Shown here: piece by piece, positions 34,584 through 48,200 of the stretch
Position numbering within the stretch: the stretch's first letter is position 1
Layout: every line of letters begins with the position of its first letter
NCBI GenBank assembly: GCA_038363925.1
Contig: JAQQWL010000011.1
Coordinates: forward strand, 248,001 to 312,000
DNA: 64,000 bases
Origin: Apiospora phragmitis
Lineage: Eukaryota; Ascomycota; Sordariomycetes; Amphisphaeriales; Apiosporaceae
Reading direction: 5' to 3'
Position numbers and translations under genes: made by a program
The notes under the pieces: model-generated
Seen by the model: only the letters and a program-made list of their open reading frames with translations
Told to the model about the DNA's origin: nothing
Database searches by the model: none

Positions 34584-36519
34584 AAAACGAACCTACGCTC
34601 TACATCACCACGGGGCTCTTCAATTCTCTCCCTCCAAGCATCTCCTTCTCTTCTGACCAGAATGCGGCAACACTTTACAACTACTGGGGTTTAATATTTC
34701 ATCTCTCTCTCTGTCTCTTGTGTCTCTCACATACACATGGCCCGGCGCTTGGTTCTTTTTCTAGATGGGGGCATCATACAACATCAAGGTGGTGGTTCGG
34801 CAAAAGAAGCCACCATGGGGGACATCCAAAACCATGGGCGAGGCTTTTCAACTTTTTTTTGGCTCCTGATTTCTGTTTTTTGAGATATCCAGCCCGCAAT
34901 ATCAAGGCGGGGCACACGTCTAGATTTTTCATCGTCATCATCTACATCTACATACCTCTAGATGGGGGAGGCGGGGGGGGGGGTCTAATGGTTACAACGG
35001 GTCAATGAAGCGGGAAAGAACACAGCAAGCAAGCATGGATAGACATGATGGACGGATGCACATGGTTTCTTGCATGTTTAGACGGGCTTGTGGGTGTTTG
35101 TGTTTTTCCAGCATAGCATGTTTCCTTCTGCTCTCTCTGCCTTCCTATCTTCTCTCTATATCTCGCTCCCTCGCTCCTTAATCAAAGTACATAGATAGGA
35201 GACCTCTTAGATAGAAATCGACAATTTCAATGATAAGCCAAAACGATTGAGTGTAGTGCTATGCCACGCCTACGTTGTGTCTGACTCACGGCAGAACCGG
35301 GCGATCAGTGAAAGGCTTAGCGAGCTTGACTAGAATTCCCAAGATCATGGGATGGGATTTTGGCGAGGCTGGAACTTTCCGTTTCTGTCGTAGATCAGAG
35401 GGCAAGCCGTATCAAAAGCCCGAATTGGATCTGGCTTGGCCGCCTTGTCGACGCGAAGCCAACCTGTATCAGGTAGGGAAACGGGTATCAAAATGGCGGG
35501 ATGGGCCGTCTCTTGCCTCGCCCAGTCAAACTTACCTATATTCTATATCAAACGAGACCGACAAACTGGATGACGGAGTGAAAACCAGGCCAAGTGGGAT
35601 GAACTCCCAAGTCCAAAGACACCGGTTCGTGGATTAATTACATACCTCTGACGAACTGAACGGGATCTTGGCGGGTTTGCGGCCAAGAAGTTTTTGGTTT
35701 TGTTTATCTATTATGCTTTTTGGTTCCTGCATGCTACCACCATGTCATGCACCCGTCTTGACTTCGGAGCGCCAAGGCGGGATGGGGCGTGTACATATAT
35801 AATAAACCTTGCATGATGCATGTGTGCCTGACTTGGTACGGTAGAATGACTCGTGATATGAGGCCCGTTTGCTGAGACTGGATCTTTTTGACCGCCGCAG
35901 CTCTCAATGTCGACATTAGGTCGTCGCGTTCTTTCGCAGCAGCATCTTGACAATATCGTGGTGTGTCCATGGCAGACAGACATACTACCACTAGGGGAGA
36001 CTTACATGAGCCTGCCGCCGTTTTTGGACCCCCCCCCCCCCCCCCAACCCCCTTTTTATGTAAGCGGCTTTTGTAATACCAGTGTTGTCCACCCCCAAAT
36101 GTTAACGGCAAATATGTACCTCCACTGGCGTATTGACCGGCACCTTCTCTATATCCGGAACTCGGATGACCGGCCATCGGTCGTCACGATACGGCTTTTA
36201 AAATGAGAACACATGGTGGGCCGGCAACATGCGTTATCAAAGCCGAGCCTGATCCAACAGAAACGGGACTCTATACCGGTATTCAACATATAGAACCGGA
36301 TACTACAAGCAGTACGTTCATTCAGTCTCCCCTCCAGCGAACATCGGTCGTGACTGCATAGGAAAGCCCACATGTCGAAACGCTCCATCTGGTTGATTAC
36401 TATGAATATTCAAACAAGCACGAAGTACCTAGACAGTGCTGATTGCAAGAGTGGAAGGTTCTGCAGGCGGACAACCTTCTTTTCAAGTGGCACTTGCAGT
36501 ACGGACACCCAGGCACCTT
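34584..36519. other. intergenic region between convergent genes
   Basis: 3' region of the transporter, then about 1.7 kb without a recognised gene. It contains a G11 tract (34973-34983) and a C17 tract (36029-36045). Confidence 0.5.
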
Positions 36520-37938
36520 TCAATTCGCTCTCCAGCGAATATCGATCATGGATAACGCTGATCCTCTGGGCGAAGTGATTTCATGAAGTACGAATCTTGG
36601 ATCCGCCTCTTTCAACAGTGCTCTCCAACCATCGGCTGTTCGTTCAATGGCGTTGAACGTGGCAGCCATGTTGATGTCAATCGCCCTTGTCCAAAAAGTC
36701 AGTCAAAAAGGTCGTCATGAAATCGCATTCAGATGGAAAGTTACGTACCGTGCGTCCTGTTCCTTCCAGAGCGGCACTTCTCCCGGTTTCGGCATGCAGA
36801 AATCTTGGATCAAGATTCGGCAACCGTCCTTCAGGGCCGGCACCAGGGCTTCGAGTATGAGCTTGCAGTACTTGTCGGACCAATTGTGCAGGATCCAACG
36901 CAGGTAGTAGACATCCGCCTTGACGGTCTTGAGGCTTGAACAGGTCGCGCGCCATGAAACGCACCCGGGCCTTCAGATCGGCTGGGAGGTTGGCGCCGGC
37001 ATTGGCAACGACCTGTTCCATGTCTTGCACCACGAACGTCAAATCGGGAAATTGCTTGGCCAGGGCAATGGATACGTGGCCCACGGCGCCGCCGAGGTCG
37101 ACTACTCGGGCCGCGCCCAAGGAGGCCCAGTCGTAGTGGTCCAGCACGTAAGTCAAATCGTAGTTCTCGGACGAGCTCAAAGCGTTCACTAAGATACTTC
37201 AAGTCAGCAGGCTCTTTAATGGAGTCCCTCGAGTGGGAGGGTGCTCACTAGTTCCTGAGAATCGCGCGGCCCGTTCTTGGCTTGCCGCAATGAAGTCGTA
37301 TATCGAGCCTGTTGTGTTGTGCGTAAGAGCGAAACCCTATAGGAAAAAGGGGCTCATGTTAGACTGGAGTTGCGACTGAGGACTCTACTTCATCTTTTCC
37401 TTTTCAAGAACCTGGAAGAAGAGCCTTTCGACAGACTCCCTGGGGAAACAAAGTGAACGTGAGTTGCTCATACCATGTGGTTGGGTTCTTGTGAATCTCC
37501 CCACTTTCAAGGGCGTCCACCACCTGTCGAAAGTTAGCAGAGAATCACCACCACACAGATAGATAAGATGCTCCAAGGACATTAAAACTCAAGTACCTTC
37601 ACGTTCGCCGGCCACATATCCTCCGTACCGCTTGCCAGCCAATGGGCCGTATCCTGGTTCGTGAGGGCCTTGGATGCTTGGGTGTGCGCCACGAACCCTT
37701 CCTGCGGTTCGCGGAAAACGTGCATGGTAATGGCTTGCCGGAGTAGGCGCTGGACCATCCGTTCCGGCACACCGATCTGCTTCGCGAGGCCCGCGAACGA
37801 GATCTGACCCCCGTCTGTTGGGACCTTGGAGGCGATCTTGAAGCGCGTGATGGCATGCAGACAGACCATGTTGTTGCTCGCATTCTCGGCCATCTTGATA
37901 GCGGAGAACCAATTTGGAAAGTATTGGAAAGTAGACAC
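36520..37938 (-). CDS. SAM-dependent O-methyltransferase
   Basis: Minus strand, several short introns. The first visible exon (to 37597, donor GTACTT) gives the winged-helix part: [30 protein letters not shown]. It has no in-frame upstream ATG, so a 5' exon is probably missing (internal Met in [10 protein letters not shown]). Exon 37523-37474 reads [16 protein letters not shown]. Later exons carry [34 protein letters not shown] (SAM motif I), [20 protein letters not shown] (catalytic His in HNW) and, after intron GTACGT...[23 protein letters not shown], ending at 36520. This is the plant/fungal O-methyltransferase family that methylates phenolic or polyketide hydroxyls. A one-base frame break lies at about 36921-36931 after RDLFKPQ, and another base seems missing at the exon starting near 37342. 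No biosynthetic partner genes are nearby. Confidence 0.75.
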
Positions 37939-38514
37939 AATGTATCGTGGAAGGATCAGAACTGTCCAGCTGTGATATCTTTAATATGGACGGATGTGGG
38001 TGGGTTTCCCTTCCACTCCACGGGCGTCCCGCATGTTGGGGCAAGTGTGAACCAGGCTGCACCAACTGCAGGTGCTCTGAACGCCGTTACATGATCATTG
38101 GATAATTATCCCATCCCTTACTTATCTAGGGTTATTTGCTCCATATATCCAGATACCACTCGCTTAACACGATTCTCACCATTGGATACGACAGTTGCTC
38201 AACTACCCAACTGGATGGGACAGCCCCATTGTAGTGGCGCCACTCGGTGATGTGCCTACGCACACCTATGCACAGTACCATAGGAATGAATTGCTTACTT
38301 GTGTCGTTGGGGGTTGTCTTCATTAGGTTAATACGTTCTATGCACTCAAGAAAGCGAACCCCATACCGCCCGTTATCTACTCATAATACCGAATTTGAGA
38401 AAGGTCACCATCTTGAATATGGTAAAAATAATACATGGTATTTTCAAAAAGAATAGTGCCACGCATTCTGATCAACGTAACGGTCCGTCTTGGGGTTTTC
38501 TAAAAAGAAATGTT
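37939..38514. other. intergenic region upstream of the methyltransferase
   Basis: Probably contains the promoter and perhaps a missing first exon of the methyltransferase (minus strand), then sequence leading to the tRNA-Thr. Nothing else recognised. Confidence 0.45.
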
Positions 38515-38606
38515 GCCCACTACTGGAATCGAACCAGTGATCTCATCATGTCCTAAGGTAGAAACCAAAATACTAGTGATGCGCTTTACCACTAAGCCAA
38601 GCGGGC
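38515..38606 (-). tRNA. tRNA-Thr (AGT) with 21-nt intron
   Basis: On the minus strand the acceptor GCCCGCT pairs with AGTGGGC. The anticodon stem is CATCA/TGATG, and its loop CTAGTA...A is interrupted after position 37 by a 21-nt intron (TTTTGGTTTCTACCTTAGGAC), the canonical site. The T-arm is ACTGG-TTCGATT-CCAGT. The anticodon AGT decodes ACU after A-to-I editing. A TTTTT terminator follows on the minus strand near 38502-38506. Confidence 0.9.
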
Positions 38607-41600
38607 CTTGTCATATCAGGAGTAGTGGTGGTGTACAACTGGTGGTAATTCAAACCTATATTTTATCATATTTCATAATAATCATTTTAATTAGCATCTG
38701 AAGGCTCAGGTAGGTGGGACGGAATAGTTTTGAACAATGCCATAACCATATAATGAAATTTTATTTGATGGTTCAATTGAGGGCAGGTACGGTATATGCT
38801 ACACGCGATCACGACCGAATCAGGGCGCATAGTGAGTGGCTTGGTAGGCTATTAAGCATCCATCTTCCCCATGTGAGATCAATTTGAACCAGATATCTGA
38901 ATGGAACCATTTATTCAACATGCATCCCATCCCTTGAGAGGTTCCTAAACAGCCAGCGACATACATACATCTATCTATACGGCCCTGAAGTTTGGCGATC
39001 TAGGGGTCGCGACGAACGGATGGGCCGATGTTACTTACTAGCTTCTTCTATGACGAAGAAGATGCCGAGGCGATGGTTTGAGTTTGTGTCAGAGCAGTAT
39101 CACCATCGCGAACCGCTACGAACTAACAGGAAAGCCACATACCCAGCAAAGCGAGCGCGATGGGCGGCTTTGGCCGCGCTTGGCAATGGAATGGTGCATC
39201 GCGTCCGGTCTGTGCCCGCTGTCTCCCTCGCGTATCCTCAAGAACTTGGTCAGAAAGACGATAGCAGTATGTCGAGGTCAACGACAGAACATTCCAGCTT
39301 CCGCTCCCAGGCGAATTGCTGATGGTGCTTATCTGCTGCTGCCTGGCTGCGCTGTGTACAGCATCTGGGGCCCCGAAGGTCGTACATTCCCGAGCGTTGC
39401 CGTGCTGGGCACGTCGTCCTATGGGCTCGCGCACAGGAACTGGGGAGAAAGAGTACGACGATGTCTCCGACGTTTCCTTATAGCTACTGCATTCCCTATC
39501 ATGTGCGTTGCGGTAGGGGCAGAGCGACGATATGGGTGGCGGTGGGACTTGTATGCCCCGATCGGCAAGTATATGCGCGACACAGGGACGCGATCAGTCC
39601 CAGGGTCGTCGTCCAGAAGCGGCTTGCAGAGATACGTGCTTGCTCGCTCACCCGGGTGACTGCTTCGCGCTCTCGCTGGTCTCGTCCTGAGATTACTACT
39701 GGCTCCCACCGAAGGGGCCGGATGCCACCATTCACAGCGGTCTTATAATCATGTTTGATCCCCAGGATATCACTTCGGCGCCGACCACGCAATGGACTCT
39801 GACCCGTAGTCGCGTAGGATGGGGAGCGCCGAGTTATTGGAATGCGGCGCTGCTGAGGTGCAGACAGACTGTAGCAGTTTGACGCGACAGAACCGTCGTT
39901 GGTCAGTTCCACCAGAAGAAGGCACGATAAGCTATTATCGTCTTTTTTTCGATGAGGTAGCAGCCTCGGATCGCTGGAACATACCGCAGTCCCATCATGC
40001 CCGGCAGGTAAGCTGGGCTGGGAGAGTCAATGCAGAGCCGTATTGATGGTGGCCAGGCTATCCGGAAGAAGAAGAAGAAGACAGCATAAGGACGATCGGT
40101 CATATACACAGGGATGGAGGAAAGGAGCGATGGCCTCGCAAGCTGGTTGCAAGCCATCATCCCGCGAGCCGGCTCGCAGCGGGTAAACACGAATGAGGCG
40201 TGCCATGATTGATTCAGCGTGCATGACAGATAGGGCAAGGTAGACAGACTTCTATCCACCAGCATGTCGACGTATCAGACGGGTCAATATATCCAACAGT
40301 GGCCATCTGCATGGGGAGCTATCATAGCTGTGTAGGCTATGCAGACTCCTTTCGCCGAGGTGGTCGCAAGCCAAGGTCACGATGCGAGTGCGAGTGTTCT
40401 CAGCGCACCAACGACCCTTAGCAGCATGCATTAAGCACTTACCTGCGACTATCGTATATCTGTCTGCTCAGAAATGGGCAGAAATCTGTATTAGCGCACG
40501 TCCTTACGGTCGAATTCGCATTCGTTGCAGGTGGCTCTGCCATGTTCAACAGAGTGGGGGATCATCTGTTCGGCATAGAAGCCGACAAACAGCGAATGGA
40601 AGCCTGCGCGGCCCGAATGACTAGAAAGTAGAAAAGGCGCAAGCGCGGCCCGGCAGATCTAGATTGAGATTCTAGAAGAAGTCTGAAGGGATCAATTGAT
40701 TGATCGATCGAAACAAGGGAACAAGGGGACCATCGCCATTGAAATGGGTGTGGTTTCCCCCAGCCCTACATGAAACTCTGACTTCAGAATCGTACGATTT
40801 TGTTCCCGAAAGGGCTTGGTGGGGAGGGGGGAGATCTCCTCCTGGTCCTTAGCCGCCGCCAGCATCTTGGTCAGGTCAGCAAGCGGCAAGATCGCATACT
40901 GGACTGCGAGACAGAAACCACGTGGGAAAACGGGAAGCTCAGATTATATTGCTGCGATCCTGGGATATTGTATGGTATATTCTTGGTGTTTTGTCCCTGA
41001 TGTGCTGCTGCTGATTGGCATGCCCGTTTAGTGGATATTGAAGCATAGAACACGTTCGGGTAGAATGTCCATACAATTGACCACTGGACAACCCACCAGG
41101 AGGGTGAGGGTCGCTTGCGTTCATTGCAGTGAAGACAACAGAAGCATTTAGAACTGAAGCTTCGTTCCCTGAATCGCGATCCATGCCAGGAGGCAAGGGA
41201 AAAAGATTGAAAAGATCCATCTTCATTTCCAAAGTTGTTGTCAAGCCAGGCTTGCCAGGCTACTGGGGTGGGGTGGGATGTACTGTACCTGCCTAACTGT
41301 TCCTGCAGCAGACACGCCGCCAAACTATCCGAGACCGAATATTATTAGACTCTTTTCTTTCCCGGCCGGCTGCTCGGGGGACCGTAGGCCGTCCTTAGAT
41401 TTGCAGCTACGCAGGCACTAGGAGTAAAAGTTTCCCATTGGGATGGATCCGCTGCCGCTGGCGTCCTTTCTTGTGGCGTGGCTACTGGCCTGACAGGACT
41501 GCGCACTAAATTGACGATTTTCATGTTCCAACCTGATCATCCAGGTAAAGCAACAGTTCAGGGTTGATTGAACACACGTTGACGATAGCGGCTTGCCGTC

Positions 41601-44600
41601 TGCAGTGGCACCGACGTAATGGTGTGATGGGCGACTGGGGACACATTGTAAGTACTCATTTGCAGTGACCCGCGTCGGCCGAGTAAGCCCGCACCTCTCA
41701 TGTCAGCATGGGCGGGGTGGGTGTCTCTCGGCGCATAGAACACCCATCAGCGAATACGTGATTCCTGGGCTTCTTGATGGTTGCGAAATGCGCCCCGGAC
41801 GTTCCCCAGTACCTACAATCAGATAAAACTGATGTCTGGGCCTGTTTCAAAGCTCAACGCAATACAATGGAGCGGCCAAAATGGTAAACAGTACTATTGA
41901 GATGCTTCATCTAATGTGTTAGTAGCTATGCTATGGTCGGTGCGGACAAGATCCGATGAAAACCAAGGCTCCCAAATTAACCTTGAATGCGGACAAGATG
42001 TTGGGGATCTGCGGGTGGAGCTCTCAAAACACGACACAATTTTTTTCTTCGCTGGTTTTGTTCGGGCAACAAGACGCAATTAATCCTCTATCGACAAGAG
42101 AGTTGAAGAGAGACGAAATGACCGAACCTGGTCTTCAGACCCTGGTCAATCTTGGTCAGCGGCGGGCGCCGAGTGGCTTTCTATAGAATCAACGTCGAAG
42201 TACATGAGGGTTTTTTGATGTACCTCCAGATCACTACTCAGGCTTTCGGAGTTTGTCGGCCCAGGACCCCAGGGCCCAAGATTCCCACCCCGCCAGCTGA
42301 GCTGCAACGCGACAGTGGGGTGGGGGGAAGTGAGAGGAGAGAAACCCCCAACAGCCAACAATTGAGTTTAGCTATCCTCAGTTCCAATGCAAGCACTTCG
42401 CAGCATGCGAGGCATGCCGAGTGCGAAAGAGAGTGCAGAATCCCGTAGAGAATTTTCGACGACAATATCAGCGAGATATTCGCATTCTTATCGACCTGGA
42501 GATCCAACGACGTAAGATGGTGGTGCGATACTCTCTCGTCAGCCCGCGAGAGCATCAATGTGCGACATCCAGCGCACATTGCTGCCCGTCTCTGTCAGTT
42601 TATCGGTTTGTTGTCTTGGCAGCTCCTTCTTCACCATCCCACACCACACGTACCCCCGACTGCCCGAGAGCTCCGGGTCTCACTCTGACGGTCTTACCTC
42701 ACTCCTCTTGCCATTCGTGGCTAGACTAAATATATCCTCGGCGCAACAACCGGTCCCTACTTTTTCTTTCTTTACTCGGGTCCTGTCTGTTTAACTCTGC
42801 CCTAACTATAAATAAAATGGAAGCTTGGCTGTCCCTAAGCCTTGGTAAGCAAATGCACTGTAGAGACAAGGGTAGATGCATTCTATCTGGCAGCTGCGTG
42901 TGTCGACATGGCATGTGCATTGCAATCAAGAACTTGCTATGACAGAAACTCCGAAGGGGGATTTCATAAGTGGCTCGCGCGCATGGAGGAAAAGGGAGCG
43001 CTGAGGTAAAAAACTCCGGACATCTATGGAGGGGCCCCGGCGCCGACTGTGCTTTGACGTTTCGGGGTCCGGCACCCAGCACGTCTTCCATTGGGGTGGA
43101 GACCCCTGTGCTCTCTCTACGATCTTTGGGTCTGTCGGGATTGAGCATGCACGCTCGAAGGGGTCCCATCATATGCATGTACACTGTCTCAGCGGAATCT
43201 ACTGTAAGCAACCTAGAGTTTTTGAAGGGGGGGTGTGGGTTGTGCCCCCAACGCCCCGGGCCTCGTCTTCATTGGCTGCGCGCTGTGCCCAAAGCCCAAT
43301 CATTGGCACGGCGAACCTTTGCGGGATGGGTGAGAGCTTGCTGGCTTCCCCCCGGCTGCATAAGGCGTTGTTGAAGACCAGGGTCAAGCTCCCTGGAAAG
43401 AATAGCATGGAAATAATTCGACATCAATTGTAGAAGACACACAGTACGTCCAACGGCCAAGCTTACAACATACAGTACGCCCCGATGCTGATGCTAGATA
43501 TGTAATAGACAGCGAGGGAAGGGAAGAGGCTCGGGCCATTAGTTACGTAGATGCGCGTCGATGTAGTGGGTGAGATAGGTTGAAGCATCTTACCCAACTG
43601 CGTCAGCCAGCCCGCACCAGCACCGTGTGTCAATGTGGATATGCTCCGATCTGAATGTACCGTGCCGTACCTCCTCCTCCAGACAACGTCCCATCCCAGG
43701 TCCCTCCCTACCGGCGCCATGTATTCCTGCCAGATTATTGTTGAGGTCTCTGCTTGTTCGTCCCAAAAAGTCTCCATCCTACCTGATTAGTCCAGTTGAG
43801 GCCCTCCGTGAATCCGGTGCTAGTGTGGGCGATCCAGGCTATAATTTAAGCATCGGTGTCGTCGTTGGGACCAAGATTTCTTTTTTATCCTGAGCCCGCC
43901 TGCTATCCCGGATCATTCGAGATTTCATTCCCTCTCCTCTCTTTTTCTTCTCCCACTCATTCTCAACTGAGATCCTCTCCTGCTTACCTGATTTGCATCG
44001 TGAGAAAAAGGGTTCCTCTCCTTCTTTTTCTCACTTCGCGATCCTACCTGTCATACCCGACCCGACATCATCGAGATACCCTCCCGGTAGTTTGCGCACT
44101 TGCTTGCCAGCCAGCTATCCCGTAGCCCAGACCCGATCTCACATTGAATTACTTTGTTGTGTAAGTTGGCCTACCATCCCGGATCCCAGACCCGGTTTCC
44201 CAATCAACCCCCGAGCGAGCCCGATGCTGTGCTATCAAATCCATCCATCAATCAACTCAACCTTGACTTGACTCGTGGGTACCGAGTTCCCACTTCCGGC
44301 CCATTGGAGACACCTTCTAGCGCTCTTCTCTGCTCTTTCCCAGATGACAACCCCCCCCCCCCTGCACTCCCTGCTAGCTCCAAAATGGATGGACCCCTCC
44401 ATGGCCTCAACAGAAATGCGGGAGGAAGTTCAGGCCAATTGTGCAGCGTCAATTAGCTCAAAAGAGATGGCGGTCTCTCGAAAACCATCTGGCTAGCTTC
44501 ATGAAGGGGGGTTCATTATTGAATCGTCAAGTCCCATATTACCCAAAGCGGCCTGCCCATCGAGCAGGAAAGCTGAGAGGAACAGAAAGAAAAGAGCTCT

Positions 44601-45206
44601 CGCGCCAATCTCACCCTTCATTACCAGCAGAGCAATTGATTTCCACGAGCAATTGACATTTGTTGTCATTTGAAAAAGAAACTGTACTAATAATCTCTTG
44701 ATTCTACGTTTTACAGAACATTCATCTCGCGAGATCCATCCAGTGTCCACGGGTTTGCTGCTAGTTTTCGAAAGCGAAAGCGCTACCAAGTCCGCCCAAG
44801 CCAAAAAAAAAAAGTACGTCAGCTGTCATAGCTCCTTCCCCTGCCCCAACGAAGCGGCGCCCCGACTTCGATGTGGAAAACGTGGGCAGGCTTCAAGACC
44901 CGAACGGCGACTTCCTTCGACCCTTATCTATTTTTCTGCTGCAAACCAAACTAACATCCACGATTTTCCTGTTAGGTCGAGCAAGCAAGTCCTTGTCCAA
45001 CTTGCTATTTTCCACAGCTCGACTCGTTCCCCTTACGGCGAACTTCTTCCACCGCATAATACCCGAATCTCACCATTGCTCGATCCTTGGGCCTCTCGGG
45101 AGCTCGACTCGGGCAATCATTATATTTTGATGAGCCCTTGAGCCTACTCTTACGACTAATTGCTTCTCCATCCTCCTAACAACCTCCTCCCTCTCCCACA
45201 CACACA
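38607..45206. other. 6.6-kb region without a recognised protein gene
   Basis: Open frames such as 39078-39659 exist but show no domain, and frames on the other strand overlap them. From about 43880 to 45206 the sequence is strongly pyrimidine-rich, typical of a long 5' leader of acetyl-CoA carboxylase, possibly with leader introns. A C12 tract lies at 44351-44362. Confidence 0.5.
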
Positions 45207-48200
45207 ATGGCTACCGCCAACGGAAACCGGACCGTGCCTGTCAGCAACGGCAAGGCGTCGTATGCCGAGAAGCACCGGATCGCCGACCACTTCATTGGCG
45301 GCAACAAACTGGAGAATGCACCTTCCTCCGTGGTGAAGGACTTCGTGGCTGCCCACGATGGACACACTGTCATCACAAACGTGAGTACCTCGCAACCCCG
45401 CTGCACGAGAGAGGTGGGGGTTTTTCTGGCAGTGCGTCAGTGCTAATTGCGGGTTTGCCTACAGGTACTGATCGCCAACAACGGTATCGCCGCCGTCAAG
45501 GAGATTCGTTCGGTGCGAAAATGGGCCTACGAGACGTTCGGCGACGAGAAGGCCATTCAGTTCACCGTCATGGCCACCCCCGAAGATTTGGCGGCCAACG
45601 CCGATTACATTAGAATGGCCGACCACTACGTCGAAGTGCCCGGTGGTACAAATAACAACAATTACGCCAATGTCGAACTGATCGTCGACATTGCTGAGCG
45701 TATGAACGTCCATGCCGTCTGGGCTGGATGGTAAGTGGTGACCGTCTCTCTCTTTTTTTCAGTTCGGCCCGGTTGGCTAATAATCTTCGCAGGGGGCACG
45801 CTTCCGAAAACCCCAAGCTTCCCGAGTCTCTGGCAGCTTCACCAAAGAAGATTGTCTTCATTGGACCCCCCGGCTCCGCCATGCGCTCCCTCGGTGACAA
45901 GATCTCCTCCACAATTGTTGCACAACACGCCAAAGTGCCGTGTATCCCCTGGTCTGGCACTGGCGTTGATGCGGTAGAGAAAGACGAACACGACATTGTG
46001 ACGGTTGCTGAAGAGGTCTACCTCAAGGGCTGCGTGAACTCGTGGCAAGAGGGTCTGGAGAAGGCCAAGGATATTGGCTTCCCCGTCATGATCAAGGCCT
46101 CCGAAGGTGGTGGTGGCAAGGGTATCCGAAAAGCCATGTCCGAGGACGGCTTTGAGGCCCTATACAAGGCTGCTGCGAGCGAAATCCCCGGTTCCCCCAT
46201 CTTCATCATGAAGCTGGCTGGCGACGCGAGACATTTGGAGGTTCAATTGTTGGCTGATCAGTACGGCAACAACATCTCCCTGTTTGGCAGAGATTGTTCC
46301 GTGCAACGTCGTCACCAGAAGATTATCGAAGAGGCGCCCGTCACAATTGCTCAATCACCAACCTTCCGGGCTATGGAGGACGCTGCTGTCCGCCTGGGTC
46401 GTCTTGTCGGTTACGTCTCGGCCGGTACTGTCGAGTACCTGTACTCGCATGCTGATGACAAGTTCTACTTCCTCGAGTTGAACCCGCGTCTGCAAGTCGA
46501 GCATCCCACTACAGAAATGGTCAGTGGTGTGAACTTGCCTGTGGCGCAACTGCAGGTGGCCATGGGTATTCCTCTGCACAGAATCCGTGATATCCGACTG
46601 CTGTACGGCGTCGACCCCAAGTCCACGACCGAGATCGACTTCGAATTCAAGTCTACTGAGAGCGAGAAGGTCCAGCGCCGGCCGCTTCCCAAGGGCCACT
46701 GTACAGCCTGCCGTATCACCTCCGAGGATCCCGGTGAGGGTTTCAAGCCTTCCAACGGTGTACTCAAGGACCTCAACTTCCGTTCCAGTGCCAACGTCTG
46801 GGGTTACTTCTCTGTCAGTACAGCCTCGAGTATTCACAGCTTCTCCGACAGTCAGTTTGGTCACATTTTCGCGTACGGTGAGAACCGTGCCGCGTCTCGA
46901 AAGCACATGGTCGTTGCCCTGAAGGAACTCAGCATTCGTGGTGACTTCAGGACCACTGTCGAGTATCTCATCAAGCTGCTCGAGACAGAGGCGTTTGAGG
47001 ACAACACAATCACCACCGGCTGGTTGGACGAGCTCATCACCACCAAGCTCACAGCCGAGCGACCCGACCCCATGCTGGCCGTAGTGTGCGGTGCCGCTAC
47101 CAAGTCGCACATCGCCAGCGAGGACTGCATTGCCGAGTACCTGTCTGGTCTCCTTCGAGGTCAGGTACCTTCCAAGGAAATCCTGAAGACGGTCTTCAGC
47201 ATTGACTTCATCTACGAGAGCCAGCGTTACAAGTTCACCGCCACTCGCGCTAGTGTTGATAGCTACCACCTTTTCATCAATGGCTCTCGTTGCTCCGTTG
47301 GTGTTCGTGCCCTCAGTGATGGTGGTCTGCTCATCCTCATTAACGGACGTAGCCACAGTGTCTACTGGAAGGAGGAAGTTGGCGCCACCCGTCTGTCCGT
47401 CGACAGCAAGACTTGCCTGCTTGAGCAGGAGAACGACCCCACGCAGCTTCGCACCCCCAGTCCTGGTAAGCTGGTCAAGTACACCGTCGAGAACGGCGAG
47501 CACGTCAAGGCCGGCCAGACCTTCGCTGAAGTCGAGGTCATGAAGATGTTCATGCCTCTGGTCGCGCAAGAGGACGGTATTGTGCAACTCATCAAGCAGC
47601 CCGGTGTCACTATCGAGGCTGGTGATATCCTCGGTATATTGGCTCTGGATGACCCGTCCCGCGTCAAGCAGGCTACGCCATTCTTGGGTCGTCTCCCCGA
47701 TCTCGGTGTCCCTCAGGTTATTGGTAACAAGCCTGCTCAACGTTTCGGCATGCTGTACCACACGTTGAAGAACATTCTCAGTGGCTTTGACAACTCCACT
47801 ATTCTCAAGCAGACTCTTGATGAGACCATCGCAGTTCTGCGCAACCCTGAGCTCCCTTACAGCGAATGGACCTCGCAGCACTCGGCTCTCCACTCCAGAA
47901 TGCCCCAGAGACTGGACACCCTGCTCACTCAGGTCATTGAGAAAGCCAAGTCTCGAAATGCCGAGTTCCCGGCCAGGGCACTCCAGAAGACCATGACCAA
48001 GTTCTTGGATGACAACCTGTCTGCTGGCGATGCCGACCTCCTGCGCGCGACCCTGTCGCCTCTGAGCGACATCTTGCAGCTGTACTCGGATGGTCACAAG
48101 GCCCGCGAGCTCCAGGCCATCTCGGAACTTTTGACCACGTACTATGATGTTGAGAAGCTCTTCTCCGGTCACCGATCTCAGGACGAGGATGTCATCCTTA

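Noticed and set aside
157..37938. Secondary-metabolite cluster linking the FAD oxidase and the O-methyltransferase
   Set aside because: They are 35 kb apart with transposons and housekeeping genes between, and no synthase, P450 or pathway regulator was seen.
39078..39659. 193-residue open frame on the plus strand
   Set aside because: No domain, no plausible promoter or splice context, and similar-length frames overlap on the other strand. Left unannotated.
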